From assembly GCF_913775425.1 (NCBI RefSeq), contig NZ_CAJYIS010000067.1:1-63095 (forward strand): DNA of 63,095 nt, in the 5' to 3' direction. The stretch comes from an uncultured Enterococcus sp. (lineage in GTDB: Bacteria > Bacillota > Bacilli > Lactobacillales > Enterococcaceae). Numbering within the stretch: position 1 is the first letter of the stretch; the number at the start of each line of letters is the position of its first letter. The notes under the pieces were generated by a model that saw only the letters and a list, made by a program, of their open reading frames with translations, was not told where the DNA came from and made no database searches. This document shows positions 21,041-29,606 of the stretch, one piece after another. The translations under genes and the position numbers were made by a program.

Positions 21041-22489
21041 ATGCAACAAGTACACAAACAATCTACACCAGTCACGCCAGCTCCTTCGACATTTAAAACG
21101 TTATCAAAAATCAGTTTGCCAACGTTTATCGGGTTAACATTTGCACTAGTGGCAGGTCCTTATTATTCGACATTGACGGCGACAGGATGGAACATGTTTA
21201 TCTATATGGCCATTGCAGCTTTATGTTTTGCCTTACCGATTGCGTTAATCTCAGGTGAATTTGGTACGACTTTTCCAGGAAGAGGCGGCCCAGAGCTATG
21301 GGTGAACAATACGTTAGGCCCTAAGTGGGGATTTGTGACTTCTTGGTTGATTTGGGCAGCCATGTTTCCGTCGATGGTAGTAGTTGGAACTGGTTTTGCA
21401 CCGATGCTTGCACTGTTGATCAAGCGCCCAGATCTAGTTGAAAATCCGCTTTATACATTGATTGTCATTTTAGCTTTGGTTTGGTCGATGACGTTGTTAA
21501 ACTTGAAATTTGATATGGCGAAAATCAATGGGAAGTTTGGGATATGGTTAGGACTTTATATTCCAGTATTGATGCTATTTTCTTTAGGCTTGATTACCTT
21601 TATTAAATTTGGATTTTCATCACATAGTATTTTAGGTCCATTTTCAATGGATAAGTTACTGCCGCAATCGTTGACGTCTGGTACAGGAATGTATTTTAGT
21701 GGCATCATCTTCGTTTTTTTAGGAATCGAGATGTCTTCGGTCTTTATTACACGTTTAAATAACCCTTCAAAACAGTATTCTAAAGGAATCATTACCGCTT
21801 TGGTGATGCTGGCTTTGTTCTCATTGATCAATTCATTTTTGGTAGCCAATGTCATTCCAGCTGGCAAGATCCAATTGAATAATGGCGCGCAACCATTGCA
21901 AATTTTTGCAAATGAACTAGGATTACCGTATATTTTAGTCCAACTCTTTTGTTTGTTTTCTGTCATCAGTGTAGTAACCAATATGTCGACGTGGTTTGTC
22001 AGTGCGTCTAAAACCATTACACAAAGTGCGTTACAAGGTGATTTTCCACCAAAATTCAAGTTTTGGAAAACCAATCAATTCAACGCTTGTAAAAGTTTGT
22101 TGCTCGTACAAGCCGTAGCGATCTCGCTTTTAGCAGGAGCCTATGTTGTGATTCCAGGAATCAATAAAGTGTTTATCATTATCACCAATAGTGGTACGGT
22201 TTTATATTGTATGGCCTATTGCTTGATGGCGATTGGATTTATCGCTATGCGCAAACAAAACAAGGTGCAAGAACATCCATTTAGAATCGGGAAAAAAGGC
22301 AATGGTTTAGGATTCTTCATGGCAGGATTGCTGATCGCAACCGTCGTATTTGCGCTAACGATCACCTTTATCAATAATAATCTATTGAATTTTATCTTTG
22401 TTGTGGTACTTGTAGCGATCTTGTTTGCCATCCCTTTGATCATTTATAAAGTCAAAAAACCTGCGTGGAAAGAAAATTTACCAAAATAA
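21041..22489 (+). CDS. APC superfamily amino-acid permease
   Basis: The 482-residue protein has about twelve hydrophobic helices and the APC-type opening FIGLTFALVAGPYYSTL, with GGPELWVNNTLGPKWGFVTSWLIW in helices 2-3. It is closest in style to the glutamate/GABA antiporter-like branch, but the substrate cannot be read from sequence. AGGAGGGG precedes the ATG. As the third gene after two peptidases it probably moves amino acids released from, or exchanged with, peptide breakdown. Confidence 0.85.
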   Translation: MQQVHKQSTPVTPAPSTFKTLSKISLPTFIGLTFALVAGPYYSTLTATGWNMFIYMAIAALCFALPIALISGEFGTTFPGRGGPELWVNNTLGPKWGFVTSWLIWAAMFPSMVVVGTGFAPMLALLIKRPDLVENPLYTLIVILALVWSMTLLNLKFDMAKINGKFGIWLGLYIPVLMLFSLGLITFIKFGFSSHSILGPFSMDKLLPQSLTSGTGMYFSGIIFVFLGIEMSSVFITRLNNPSKQYSKGIITALVMLALFSLINSFLVANVIPAGKIQLNNGAQPLQIFANELGLPYILVQLFCLFSVISVVTNMSTWFVSASKTITQSALQGDFPPKFKFWKTNQFNACKSLLLVQAVAISLLAGAYVVIPGINKVFIIITNSGTVLYCMAYCLMAIGFIAMRKQNKVQEHPFRIGKKGNGLGFFMAGLLIATVVFALTITFINNNLLNFIFVVVLVAILFAIPLIIYKVKKPAWKENLPK

Positions 22490-22503
22490 GATAGATAATG
22501 GTC

Positions 22504-22536
22504 AAGCCACAGCAGAAATGTTGTGGCTTTTCTTTT
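22504..22536 (+). terminator. Terminator after the permease gene
   Basis: AAGCCACA pairs with TGTGGCTT, followed by TTCTTTT. Confidence 0.85.
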
Positions 22537-22554
22537 AGCAGAAAGGAGTAGAAC

Positions 22555-22956
22555 ATGGATCAAGAACAACTTTTTGTCTTAGAAAAATTGGGTGTGTTAG
22601 ATTTTAACCAACGGATAACAGGTTTGGCAGCTGTAACAAGTTATGCACAAAAGATTCGAACAGATCCAAAATGGACGCTTTTTGACCGTAGACTATGTTG
22701 GTATGTGTTGAAGTTAAGTTGGCAAATCGAAATGCCCTTGACGGTTAAAACAGCACGTGAATTAGCAATGGATATGAAAGTATCGACGAAATCAGAAGCA
22801 AAAGAACTAGGCTTGATATTGGAGTGGATCGAAGTGAAATTTCATATCAAGCCAGAGCTTTTGTTAAACGAATGGTGTAGTTGTATTCAAAATCGACAAC
22901 ATACAGCACCTTACACACAAAGATTGATGCGTATGTTAACATTCGGGACATTTTGA
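22555..22956 (+). CDS. Unknown protein, upstream half of a probably frameshifted gene
   Basis: A 133-residue frame with a clear AAAGGAG ribosome binding site. I do not recognise the family. It is soluble, helical in character, with WTLFDRRLCWYVLKLSWQIEM in the middle and no signal peptide. It ends ACA TTT TGA at 22956. In the +1 frame the sequence stays open from 22940 through to 23356. Skipping one base at TTT-T-GA would join it to the next entry as a protein of about 266 residues. It may be a pseudogene, a recoded gene or a sequencing error. Confidence 0.6.
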   Translation: MDQEQLFVLEKLGVLDFNQRITGLAAVTSYAQKIRTDPKWTLFDRRLCWYVLKLSWQIEMPLTVKTARELAMDMKVSTKSEAKELGLILEWIEVKFHIKPELLLNEWCSCIQNRQHTAPYTQRLMRMLTFGTF

Positions 22957-23356
22957 AAATCGCTTAGAACGAAAGATCTGGTGTCTCTGTGAGTGTATAC
23001 ACACGCTGCTGATAATGCAACAACATGAACACACGTTTATTGCGCTACTTTATGATCCTGATTACCCTAAAGACACCTCATATGAAAGTGTCTTACTTGA
23101 CTTGGCTTACGTTGCGAAAATGTGTTATAGCGAACGGTTTAGTGATTACCTTACCACACACTCCACGTTAGGACTTTATTTAACTGAAACAGCGATAAAA
23201 ATCACTGAAAATAAACCACTATGGCATGCGCCACTACACCGTGATTGGAGCCATTCTTTAGCACATGACATCGCACTATACAAACAACTATTGTCAGAAC
23301 TTGATCGCTACCACCAACGATTTTTGCAAACAGCAACTATCCTTAATCCTCATTAA
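22955..23356 (+). pseudogene. Unknown protein, downstream half of the frameshifted gene
   Basis: This frame is open from just before the upstream gene's stop. The first ATG is at 23015, but no ribosome binding site precedes it, and 20 sense codons link the upstream stop to that ATG. The translated part (FIALLYDPDYPKDTSYESVLLDLAYVAKMCYSERF...) is not a family I know. This supports a single ancestral gene broken, or recoded, near 22954. The last 14 bases overlap the 3' end of the convergent TetR gene. Confidence 0.5.
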
Positions 23357-23963
23357 ATGATGCGATTGTACGTAGCGGGCCCATTTTGTTATAGGTCAAC
23401 AAAAGACGAGCGATTTCAGCAGGTGATTCGACCATCCCGGTTTTGATCCAATATAAGATACTTTCTGCTTGTACATCAAATAAGACGATATCGATATAAG
23501 CTTTTGGAATCTCTGAAAATAACTGTCTAAATTGTTCGAGGTGACGGTCAAGTAAATAAGCCAGTAGATCATAAAGAGTTTGTTTGGCATGAAAATAAAA
23601 GGCCGAATCATTATGGTCTTGTAACAATACTGGAAACAAGCGATGTTCTGCTTTGACTTCTTGTAAAATCAACAGCACAGTTTGGTAATCCACAAAAATG
23701 GTCTGTTCATCGGTAACATTGATGCGTGTTGGATCTAAGCGTTTATCTTTCAAGATATTCATCAATTGTGCCAGTGTTTCTGTGGTTTCTTGTTTGATCA
23801 AGTGATGGATATCTTCATAGTAATGGTAAAACGTACTCCGATTGACATGTGCTTTGCGACACAATTCGCTGACTTGTATTTCGCGAATCGGTTTGATTTT
23901 GGATAATGTAACTAGGGCTTCATATAATTTAACTTGGGCATTATGTTTTTTGACGACACCCAT
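23343..23963 (-). CDS. TetR/AcrR family transcriptional regulator
   Basis: The 206-residue protein has the N-terminal TetR helix-turn-helix: ALVTLSKIKPIREIQVSELCRKAHVNRSTFYHYYEDIHHLI, with the C-terminal half resembling the all-helical TetR_C ligand domain of the DhaS-like branch. The start at 23963 has GGAG 8-11 bases upstream. It is transcribed away from yhgE/pip, and a palindrome lies in the shared intergenic region, so it probably controls itself and the membrane protein. The ligand is unknown. Confidence 0.9.
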   Translation of the reverse strand: MGVVKKHNAQVKLYEALVTLSKIKPIREIQVSELCRKAHVNRSTFYHYYEDIHHLIKQETTETLAQLMNILKDKRLDPTRINVTDEQTIFVDYQTVLLILQEVKAEHRLFPVLLQDHNDSAFYFHAKQTLYDLLAYLLDRHLEQFRQLFSEIPKAYIDIVLFDVQAESILYWIKTGMVESPAEIARLLLTYNKMGPLRTIASFNED

Positions 23964-23983
23964 GTGCACGCACTCCTTTGATG

Positions 23984-24012
23984 AACCGACAGATTTCAAA
24001 AATCTGTTGGTT
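23984..24012. promoter_or_regulatory. Palindromic operator candidate between tetR and yhgE
   Basis: AACCGACAGATTT and AAATCTGTTGGTT form an inverted repeat with 12 of 13 positions matching. It lies in the 124-base divergent promoter region, 21 bases from the tetR start, the expected position for a TetR-family operator. Confidence 0.6.
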
Positions 24013-24087
24013 GTTTTTCGGTTTTCTCCATACTATACTAAATTTCTAAATCCGACAATGTGTTGTATAGTTATAGGAGGCATAACC

Positions 24088-26658
24088 ATGTGGAAAAAAG
24101 AATTACAAACGATTGCGCGTGACAAAAAGTTACGCATCGTGTTACTCGTCATTGCCTGTATCCCGCTGCTCTATGCGGCAGTGTTTTTAGGATCGATTTG
24201 GGATCCTTACGCAAAATTAGATCAGCTAAAGGTCGCAGTCGTCAATGAAGATCAACAAGCAACCTTCCAATCAAAAAAGATCGCGATTGGAAAAACGCTC
24301 GTTCAAAATCTAGAAAAAAACGATGCATTGGATTTTGAGATCGTGTCAAGTCAACAAGCGACAAAAGGCTTAAAAGATGGTACATACTATATGAAGATCA
24401 CGATTCCAAAAACGTTCTCCAAGCAAGCAACGACCTTGTTTGATGAAAAGCCACAACCAATGCAACTGGCGTATGAAACGAATCCTGGTCGTAATATGGT
24501 TGTAGGGACCATTACCGAATCTGCGACAAAGGCATTACAAGAATCAGTACGTAAAGAAGTAGCCAAAACGTATACCACAGCACTTTTTGATCAATTTAAA
24601 GCAGTTGGATCAGGCTTGTCTGAGGCTGGAAAAGGTGCTGAAAAGTTAGAAAATGGGACAAATGAAGTAGCAACAGGTGCACAGACACTTACCGATAACT
24701 TGAATCAGCTTGAAACATCGACATTAGCGTTTACGAATGGAAGTCAAACATATGAACAAGGAATTCGTACATATACAACCGGTGTTCGCACTTTGAACGA
24801 TGGCGCAAAACAAGTAAATGAAGGCACACAAGCTTTAGCGAACAAAGTTCCAAATCTAACGTCTGGTGTTTTACAGCTTGAAAATGGGACAAATGCACTA
24901 AACGATGGGGTAACAGCGTATACTTCAGGTGTTACAAAAGTCAATGCTGGAGCGGCAACTTTGGCACAAAAGAGCCCCGAATTAGTTACAGCTGTTCAAA
25001 GTCTTACGACGGGATTGACCCAACTATCTGAACAAAGTAGTGCATTACCTTCAGCACTCACTGATCTAGGTCAAGGAACTACGGCTCTTGAGAATACGAT
25101 CCAAACCCAACTCTTGCCACTAGTCGATACACTAGTTGCGCAATTGCAACAGACACGTTTAAGCGACACACAAACGATTGATCAAACGATAAATCAATTA
25201 AACCAAACGATGATGGCTGTTGTCGCTCAATTGGATACGGATCAAGCGACTCAACTCGCTTCACAGTTGAATCAGTTGCAGACTCTTTCTGAAGAGCAAC
25301 AACAACGCGTGATTTCTGATACCGCTACTTTTTTGACGCAACTGACGCCGTTAAAAGAACAAATGCAGACAGTCAGTCAAAGTATCGACGAAGTCCAACG
25401 TCAACTTTCACAACTTACATCAGGTAAAGGCGATGAAACACCACTTGTAACAGCTACGACTTTACAACAAGGTATGGTACAGTTTAGTGATACGTTTACG
25501 ACAGTCGATCATACTGTAACTCAACTTGCGCAAACAACTCCGGCTATGACAGATGGTCTAAATTCTTTAGTTGAAGGTAGTCGTCAACTTAAAGACGGCG
25601 TGAACATGTATACGAGTGGTGTCACTCAGTTGTCAGAAGGGACGAATCAACTAGCAACAGCTACTCCTGGTTTGCTAAGTGGTAGTGCGCAATTGACACA
25701 GGGGATCACACATTTAAATCAACAAATGCCGACTTTAGCTAAAGGCATAGATAGTCTTGCAAGCGGAACTGAGAAAGTTGCAAACGGTAGCCAGCAGCTC
25801 GTGACCAATAGCCCTGCGCTTACACAAGGAGCTTCACAAATTGTGACAGCTTCGACGCAACTTGCCGATGGTAGCCAAAAATTAGCTATAGGAAGCCAAA
25901 AATTGACTGCAGGAGAGACGACATTAGCTGATGGTACAGCTACATTAGCGAAAAGTTTGAATTCAAATGGTCAAGACGTGACAAATAAAGCTAGTGTTTC
26001 AGATGAAACGATAGCCATGTTTACTACACCGATCACGCTTAAAAAGACAGAGTATAGCCATGTTAAAAACTATGGATCTGGTTTAGCACCTTATTTTCTT
26101 TCAGTAGCATTGTTTGTAGGCGCTTTGGCCTTTAATGTAATCTATCCGATGGCAAAAGCGATCAAAAAACCAAATAAAACGTGGGAATTGTTTACTTCAA
26201 AATGGATATTGATGGTGATCTTTGCACTAAGTCAAGCGATGATCTTAGCGACAGTGATGTTGTTTGCGATGCACATTCAGCATCAAACGATTTTAGGATT
26301 TTATATCATGGCAATCGTTTCTTCACTTGCTTCGACTAGTTTAGTCACGTTGTTGAACGTAGCGTTTGGGACGATTGGAAAAGGGCTATCGATGGTGATG
26401 CTTGTCTTACAACTTGGCTCAGCAGGCGGTACGTTTCCTTTAGATGTAAGTAATTCATTTTATCAGTTTTTACACCCGTTATTTCCAATTACGTACAGTG
26501 TGATGGGATTAAGACAAGTCATTTCAGGTGGGATGCAAGCTCATGCATTTAGTCAAGCAGCTTTGGCGTTGGGGATGTATCTACTTGTCTTTAGTAGTTG
26601 TTTATACCTCGTATTTTGGCGTAAAATAAAAACCGATCGTTTAGAAACGGTAAAATAA
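24088..26658 (+). CDS. YhgE/Pip family membrane protein
   Basis: The 856-residue protein matches YhgE/Pip, related to the phage-infection protein of lactic acid bacteria and to EsaA. One membrane helix near residue 15-35 (IVLLVIACIPLLYAAVFLGSIWDPY) is followed by a very long extracellular region, then five membrane helices in the last 200 residues. The extracellular part carries two blocks of tandem L-x-x-G-type 11-residue-like repeats (about 185-330 and 490-640) around a Gln-rich coiled-coil-like segment (about 330-470). TAGGAGG precedes the ATG at 24088; the longer upstream frame runs antisense to tetR and is not real. Confidence 0.9.
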   Translation: MWKKELQTIARDKKLRIVLLVIACIPLLYAAVFLGSIWDPYAKLDQLKVAVVNEDQQATFQSKKIAIGKTLVQNLEKNDALDFEIVSSQQATKGLKDGTYYMKITIPKTFSKQATTLFDEKPQPMQLAYETNPGRNMVVGTITESATKALQESVRKEVAKTYTTALFDQFKAVGSGLSEAGKGAEKLENGTNEVATGAQTLTDNLNQLETSTLAFTNGSQTYEQGIRTYTTGVRTLNDGAKQVNEGTQALANKVPNLTSGVLQLENGTNALNDGVTAYTSGVTKVNAGAATLAQKSPELVTAVQSLTTGLTQLSEQSSALPSALTDLGQGTTALENTIQTQLLPLVDTLVAQLQQTRLSDTQTIDQTINQLNQTMMAVVAQLDTDQATQLASQLNQLQTLSEEQQQRVISDTATFLTQLTPLKEQMQTVSQSIDEVQRQLSQLTSGKGDETPLVTATTLQQGMVQFSDTFTTVDHTVTQLAQTTPAMTDGLNSLVEGSRQLKDGVNMYTSGVTQLSEGTNQLATATPGLLSGSAQLTQGITHLNQQMPTLAKGIDSLASGTEKVANGSQQLVTNSPALTQGASQIVTASTQLADGSQKLAIGSQKLTAGETTLADGTATLAKSLNSNGQDVTNKASVSDETIAMFTTPITLKKTEYSHVKNYGSGLAPYFLSVALFVGALAFNVIYPMAKAIKKPNKTWELFTSKWILMVIFALSQAMILATVMLFAMHIQHQTILGFYIMAIVSSLASTSLVTLLNVAFGTIGKGLSMVMLVLQLGSAGGTFPLDVSNSFYQFLHPLFPITYSVMGLRQVISGGMQAHAFSQAALALGMYLLVFSSCLYLVFWRKIKTDRLETVK

Positions 26659-26697
26659 AAAATACACATCGTCTTATAAGACGATGTGTATTTTTTT
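26657..26697. terminator. Bidirectional terminator between yhgE and bioY
   Basis: AAATACACATCGTCTTA pairs perfectly with TAAGACGATGTGTATTT, flanked by A and T runs. It can serve both convergent genes. Confidence 0.92.
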
Positions 26698-26700
26698 GTT

Positions 26701-27246
26701 TTACGATAATTTTTTGAAAAACGGCAACGTCAATAAACGTCTAGCTACGATAACGACCACACACGCTTTGATCGTATCTCCAGGAATAAATACAAGGTTA
26801 GAAAGTAAGGCTTGGATGAGCGGCATGCCAGTCGTGAGTGTTAATCCAATCGAGCCCATGATGTCCACAAATAACACACCAGGTAGCCAAATTATCAAAA
26901 ATTGTTTGATCACATTATGTGTAGTCAAAAAATTTGTTTGGTTTAAGCCGATCAAAGTTGCGCAAAAAAGCCAGCTAACTAAGTAACCTACTGTGACACC
27001 GGCAAACACGACAAGGCCGCCCGAACCACCAGATAAGATTGGAAAGCCTAATGCAACTAACACTAAAAATAGAAAAACAGTGAGGGTGCCTCTTTTGGCA
27101 CCCAGTAAAATTCCTGCAAGCATGATCCCTAAATTTTGGAAGACCAAAGGAACAGGTAAGATGCCTAGTGGGATGGGAGGGATGAAGCCTAAAATGATGA
27201 TGATCGCAAGCATCATAGCGATTGAGGTAATGGTTCTTGTTTTCAT
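26701..27246 (-). CDS. bioY: Biotin transporter BioY (ECF S-component)
   Basis: BioY is the substrate-binding membrane subunit of the biotin ECF transporter. The 181-residue protein has six hydrophobic segments with the family motifs FQNLGIMLAGILLGAKRGTLTVFLFLVLVALGFPILSGGSGGLVVFAGVTVGYLVSW and VFIPGDTIKACVV. The start at 27246 has GGAG upstream. No biotin synthesis genes are near, so this is salvage. A BirA-like operator candidate lies upstream, which fits control by biotin availability. Confidence 0.93.
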   Translation of the reverse strand: MKTRTITSIAMMLAIIIILGFIPPIPLGILPVPLVFQNLGIMLAGILLGAKRGTLTVFLFLVLVALGFPILSGGSGGLVVFAGVTVGYLVSWLFCATLIGLNQTNFLTTHNVIKQFLIIWLPGVLFVDIMGSIGLTLTTGMPLIQALLSNLVFIPGDTIKACVVVIVARRLLTLPFFKKLS

Positions 27247-27271
27247 AGTTGTGTAAACTCCTTCTTTTATT

Positions 27272-27303
27272 ATGTTACCCATTATATTATAATAAGTTAA
27301 CAA
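27272..27303. promoter_or_regulatory. Candidate BirA operator upstream of bioY
   Basis: On the minus strand TTGTTAAC and GGTAACAT flank 16 AT-rich bases that contain a TATAAT -10 box. The Firmicutes BirA site is TTGTTAAC-N15-GTTAACAA, so one arm is perfect and the other has two mismatches. The site also lies just before the divergent CHY zinc-finger gene. Confidence 0.4.
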
Positions 27304-27322
27304 AAGAAAGGGGAAATAAACG

Positions 27323-27640
27323 ATGTCGATAAATTATGTGCAACAGATCTATGGAACACAACTGGATGAAGCTGGTAGATGTTGTCATTATCAAAAAGAA
27401 GAAGATGTCGTTGCGCTAAAATGCGGACGATGTCAAACATACTATGCGTGCTTTAAATGTCATGATGAATGGGAGACACATCACTTTCATGCAATCGATC
27501 GAGCTGATCTTGCTCCGGTAATGTGTGGTGCTTGTCATCAAACACTGAGCTATGAACAATACCAAACACAGCGTTGTCCTTACTGCGCTCATGCATTTAA
27601 TCCTGGATGTTCTCTTCATCACGAGATTTATTTCAAATAA
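27323..27640 (+). CDS. CHY zinc-finger protein
   Basis: The 105-residue protein is a CHY-type zinc finger (PF05495-like). It has a dense Cys/His pattern: CCHYQKEEDVVALKCGRCQTYYACFKCHDEWETHHFHAID, then MCGACHQTLSYEQYQTQRCPYCAHAFNPGCSLHH. In eukaryotes this domain occurs in ubiquitin ligases; stand-alone bacterial copies have no firm function. AAAGGGG lies upstream. It is divergent from bioY with about 76 bases between starts, and is followed by its own terminator. Confidence 0.88.
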   Translation: MSINYVQQIYGTQLDEAGRCCHYQKEEDVVALKCGRCQTYYACFKCHDEWETHHFHAIDRADLAPVMCGACHQTLSYEQYQTQRCPYCAHAFNPGCSLHHEIYFK

Positions 27641-27669
27641 AAAAGATACGTGAGAGACGTATCTTTTTA
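27639..27669. terminator. Terminator between the CHY protein and the YdjM-like gene
   Basis: AAAAAGATACGT pairs perfectly with ACGTATCTTTTT across GAGAG. It is symmetrical, so it can serve both convergent genes. Confidence 0.88.
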
Positions 27670-27672
27670 GGC

Positions 27673-28221
27673 TTATTTAGATAAAAATACTGTAAACCAT
27701 TGGGATAGATTCGTTGGATTGATCAGTGGATCGGGTGTTGTTGTGAGTTTTCCTTGGCTATAGCAATAGTAGATAAATAAAATCGCACAGACACCAAGCG
27801 TTTTTTCTACAGCACCGCCTGTCGTATACAGTGGAATGTGGTATTTAAATTTTGAGAGTGGTTTCAACCAATAGACACCGTTTCGACTAAAACTATCTTC
27901 TAAAATATGTAAAGTTGCACCAAAGGCTAAACAATAGCTCAAGGTCAAGGCATCGAATTTTACTGTGATCAACGCACTAATAAAAAATAATGCCAATGGG
28001 AAAAAAATCGTGTGGGTCAGCCCACGATGGCCAAAGACGGCTTTGATGACGTTTGATAATCCAAGTGTTCGTTGCCCGATGACTGAATGAGGCTCATCGA
28101 TATCTGGTAAGAGCACACCTAGATTGAGTAGTAGTACATTTGTCACATTCAGCGTGTTGGTTTGGGCCATGATCGGCAGCGCGATCGCATTGCTGACTAA
28201 CAAGTGGTTCGTATATAACAT
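27673..28221 (-). CDS. Metal-dependent membrane hydrolase, YdjM family
   Basis: The 182-residue protein matches the LexA-binding, inner-membrane-associated hydrolase family (PF04307; YdjM/YfhP). Conserved His and Asp residues are visible: NHLLVSNAI near the N-terminus, LLPDIDEPHSVIG, GHRGLTHTIFF and a later ATLHILEDSFSRNGVYWL. Four hydrophobic stretches suggest a membrane protein with the metal site at the membrane face. The biological substrate is not known for the family. Confidence 0.85.
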   Translation of the reverse strand: MLYTNHLLVSNAIALPIMAQTNTLNVTNVLLLNLGVLLPDIDEPHSVIGQRTLGLSNVIKAVFGHRGLTHTIFFPLALFFISALITVKFDALTLSYCLAFGATLHILEDSFSRNGVYWLKPLSKFKYHIPLYTTGGAVEKTLGVCAILFIYYCYSQGKLTTTPDPLINPTNLSQWFTVFLSK

Positions 28222-28386
28222 AGTGATCTCCTTTATTCTTGTTAAGATAACTAGTTTAGCATAAAAAATAACATCGTGAAATATAATTTATAAAAGTAGT
28301 ATGAAAAATAAATTCTAAGGATTTTTCGCTTTCCTTTTGCATCTTCATCTAAATAGCCTATAATGAACAAAAAGGAGGCGAAAATC

Positions 28387-29496
28387 ATGTTTACGAAAAA
28401 AAATAAACGAAGTTTGATGTATTGGTCGCTTGAAATCTTAGTCTTGGCAACCTTGATCTTTGTATTAAGTAAAATCAATTTTTTATTTCAACCGATCGGT
28501 ACGTTCTTTTCGACTTTGTTTATCCCAGTATTGATTGCAGGTTTTTTATTTTACGTACTTAATCCGATTGTGTTATTCATGACAAAGCGGTTGCATATCA
28601 AACGCATTCTAGCCATTGCTATTGTCTTTTTATTATTGATTGCAGCAATCGTTTTGATCATTATGACGGTCATTCCCAACTTGATCAATCAAATAGCACA
28701 ATTGGCATCGAATATTCCAAACTTCATGAATGATGTCGAAGATTGGGCCACAAAGCTTGCACAAAGTGAAATGTTCAAAAAGTTTGATTTGATGGGTGAG
28801 TTAGAAAAATTGAATATTTCTTATGGTACACTGATCCAACGGTTTTTGAGCGGTCTGTCTAGTAGTCTTGGTTCGATTTTTAGTACGGTAGCCAGTGCGA
28901 CGATCATTATTCTGACAGCACCATTTATTTTGTTTTACATGTTAAAAGACGGGGAAAAAATCGTTCCAAACGTAGAGAAAGTTTTTTCTAAAAAGCGTGG
29001 CGCTCAAATCGCTGAGTTGCTTGGTCAAATGAATCAAACATTGGCTAACTATATCAGTGGTCAAGTTATCGAATGTTTATTTGTAGGAACCTTTACCTTT
29101 TTAGGCTATTTTATTTTGGGTGTCGATTATGCATTCTTGTTTGGTGTAATCGCAGGATTGACGAATTTGATTCCTTATCTAGGTCCATATCTAGGCTTGA
29201 TGCCTGCGGTTTTTGTTACGATTTTTAATGAACCGTTTAAAGCGTTGTTATGTTGTGTCGTCGTGTTGATCGTCCAACAGTTAGATGGTAATATCATTTA
29301 TCCAAATGTGATTGGAAAAACGTTAAAAATCCATCCATTAACCATCATCATCGTCTTACTTGTAGCAGGCAATCTTGCAGGACTATTGGGGATCTTTTTA
29401 GGGGTTCCGTTTTATGCGATTTGTCGTACGGTGATTATTTTTGTGATTAAAATCATTAAAGAAACGAAAAAAGGGCCGTTAGAAATCGACACATAA
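28387..29496 (+). CDS. AI-2E family transporter
   Basis: The 369-residue protein belongs to the AI-2E (YtvI/PerM-like) family of membrane proteins, whose members include Na+/H+ antiporters and putative AI-2 exporters. About eight helices are predicted by eye, with an amphipathic segment (about 95-165) and the conserved GVIAGLTNLIPYLGPYLGLMPA and NIIYPNVIGKTLKIHPLTIIIVLLVAGNLAGLLGIFLGVPFYA. The ATG at 28387 is chosen because AAAGGAGG lies between it and the in-frame ATG at 28363. The family name does not establish AI-2 transport. Confidence 0.88.
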   Translation: MFTKKNKRSLMYWSLEILVLATLIFVLSKINFLFQPIGTFFSTLFIPVLIAGFLFYVLNPIVLFMTKRLHIKRILAIAIVFLLLIAAIVLIIMTVIPNLINQIAQLASNIPNFMNDVEDWATKLAQSEMFKKFDLMGELEKLNISYGTLIQRFLSGLSSSLGSIFSTVASATIIILTAPFILFYMLKDGEKIVPNVEKVFSKKRGAQIAELLGQMNQTLANYISGQVIECLFVGTFTFLGYFILGVDYAFLFGVIAGLTNLIPYLGPYLGLMPAVFVTIFNEPFKALLCCVVVLIVQQLDGNIIYPNVIGKTLKIHPLTIIIVLLVAGNLAGLLGIFLGVPFYAICRTVIIFVIKIIKETKKGPLEIDT

Positions 29497-29538
29497 GAAG
29501 ATTTCGTTGCAAAGATTTTTGCTTTATGATACGATTTG

Positions 29539-29566
29539 AGCGTGGATTTATCCATGCTTTTTTTTT
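29539..29566 (+). terminator. Terminator after the AI-2E family gene
   Basis: AGCGTGGAT pairs with ATCCATGCT (one G-T) across TT, followed by a run of T. Confidence 0.75.
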
Positions 29567-29606
29567 ATATAAAATGAACAAAACAGAATAAGGAGAGAAT
29601 GCAACT

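Noticed and set aside
21556-22074. 172-residue antisense frame opposite the amino-acid permease gene
   Set aside because: It has no ribosome binding site, its composition follows the sense gene, and the permease frame is clearly real.
23015-23356. Independent 113-residue gene starting at ATG 23015
   Set aside because: No ribosome binding site precedes the ATG, and the frame is open without a stop back to the end of the upstream gene, so a split single gene is more likely.
23842-24087. N-terminal extension of the YhgE frame running antisense to tetR
   Set aside because: The TAGGAGG at 24075-24080 and the membrane-anchor start MWKKELQTIARDKKLR at 24088 fit the family; the extension covers tetR.
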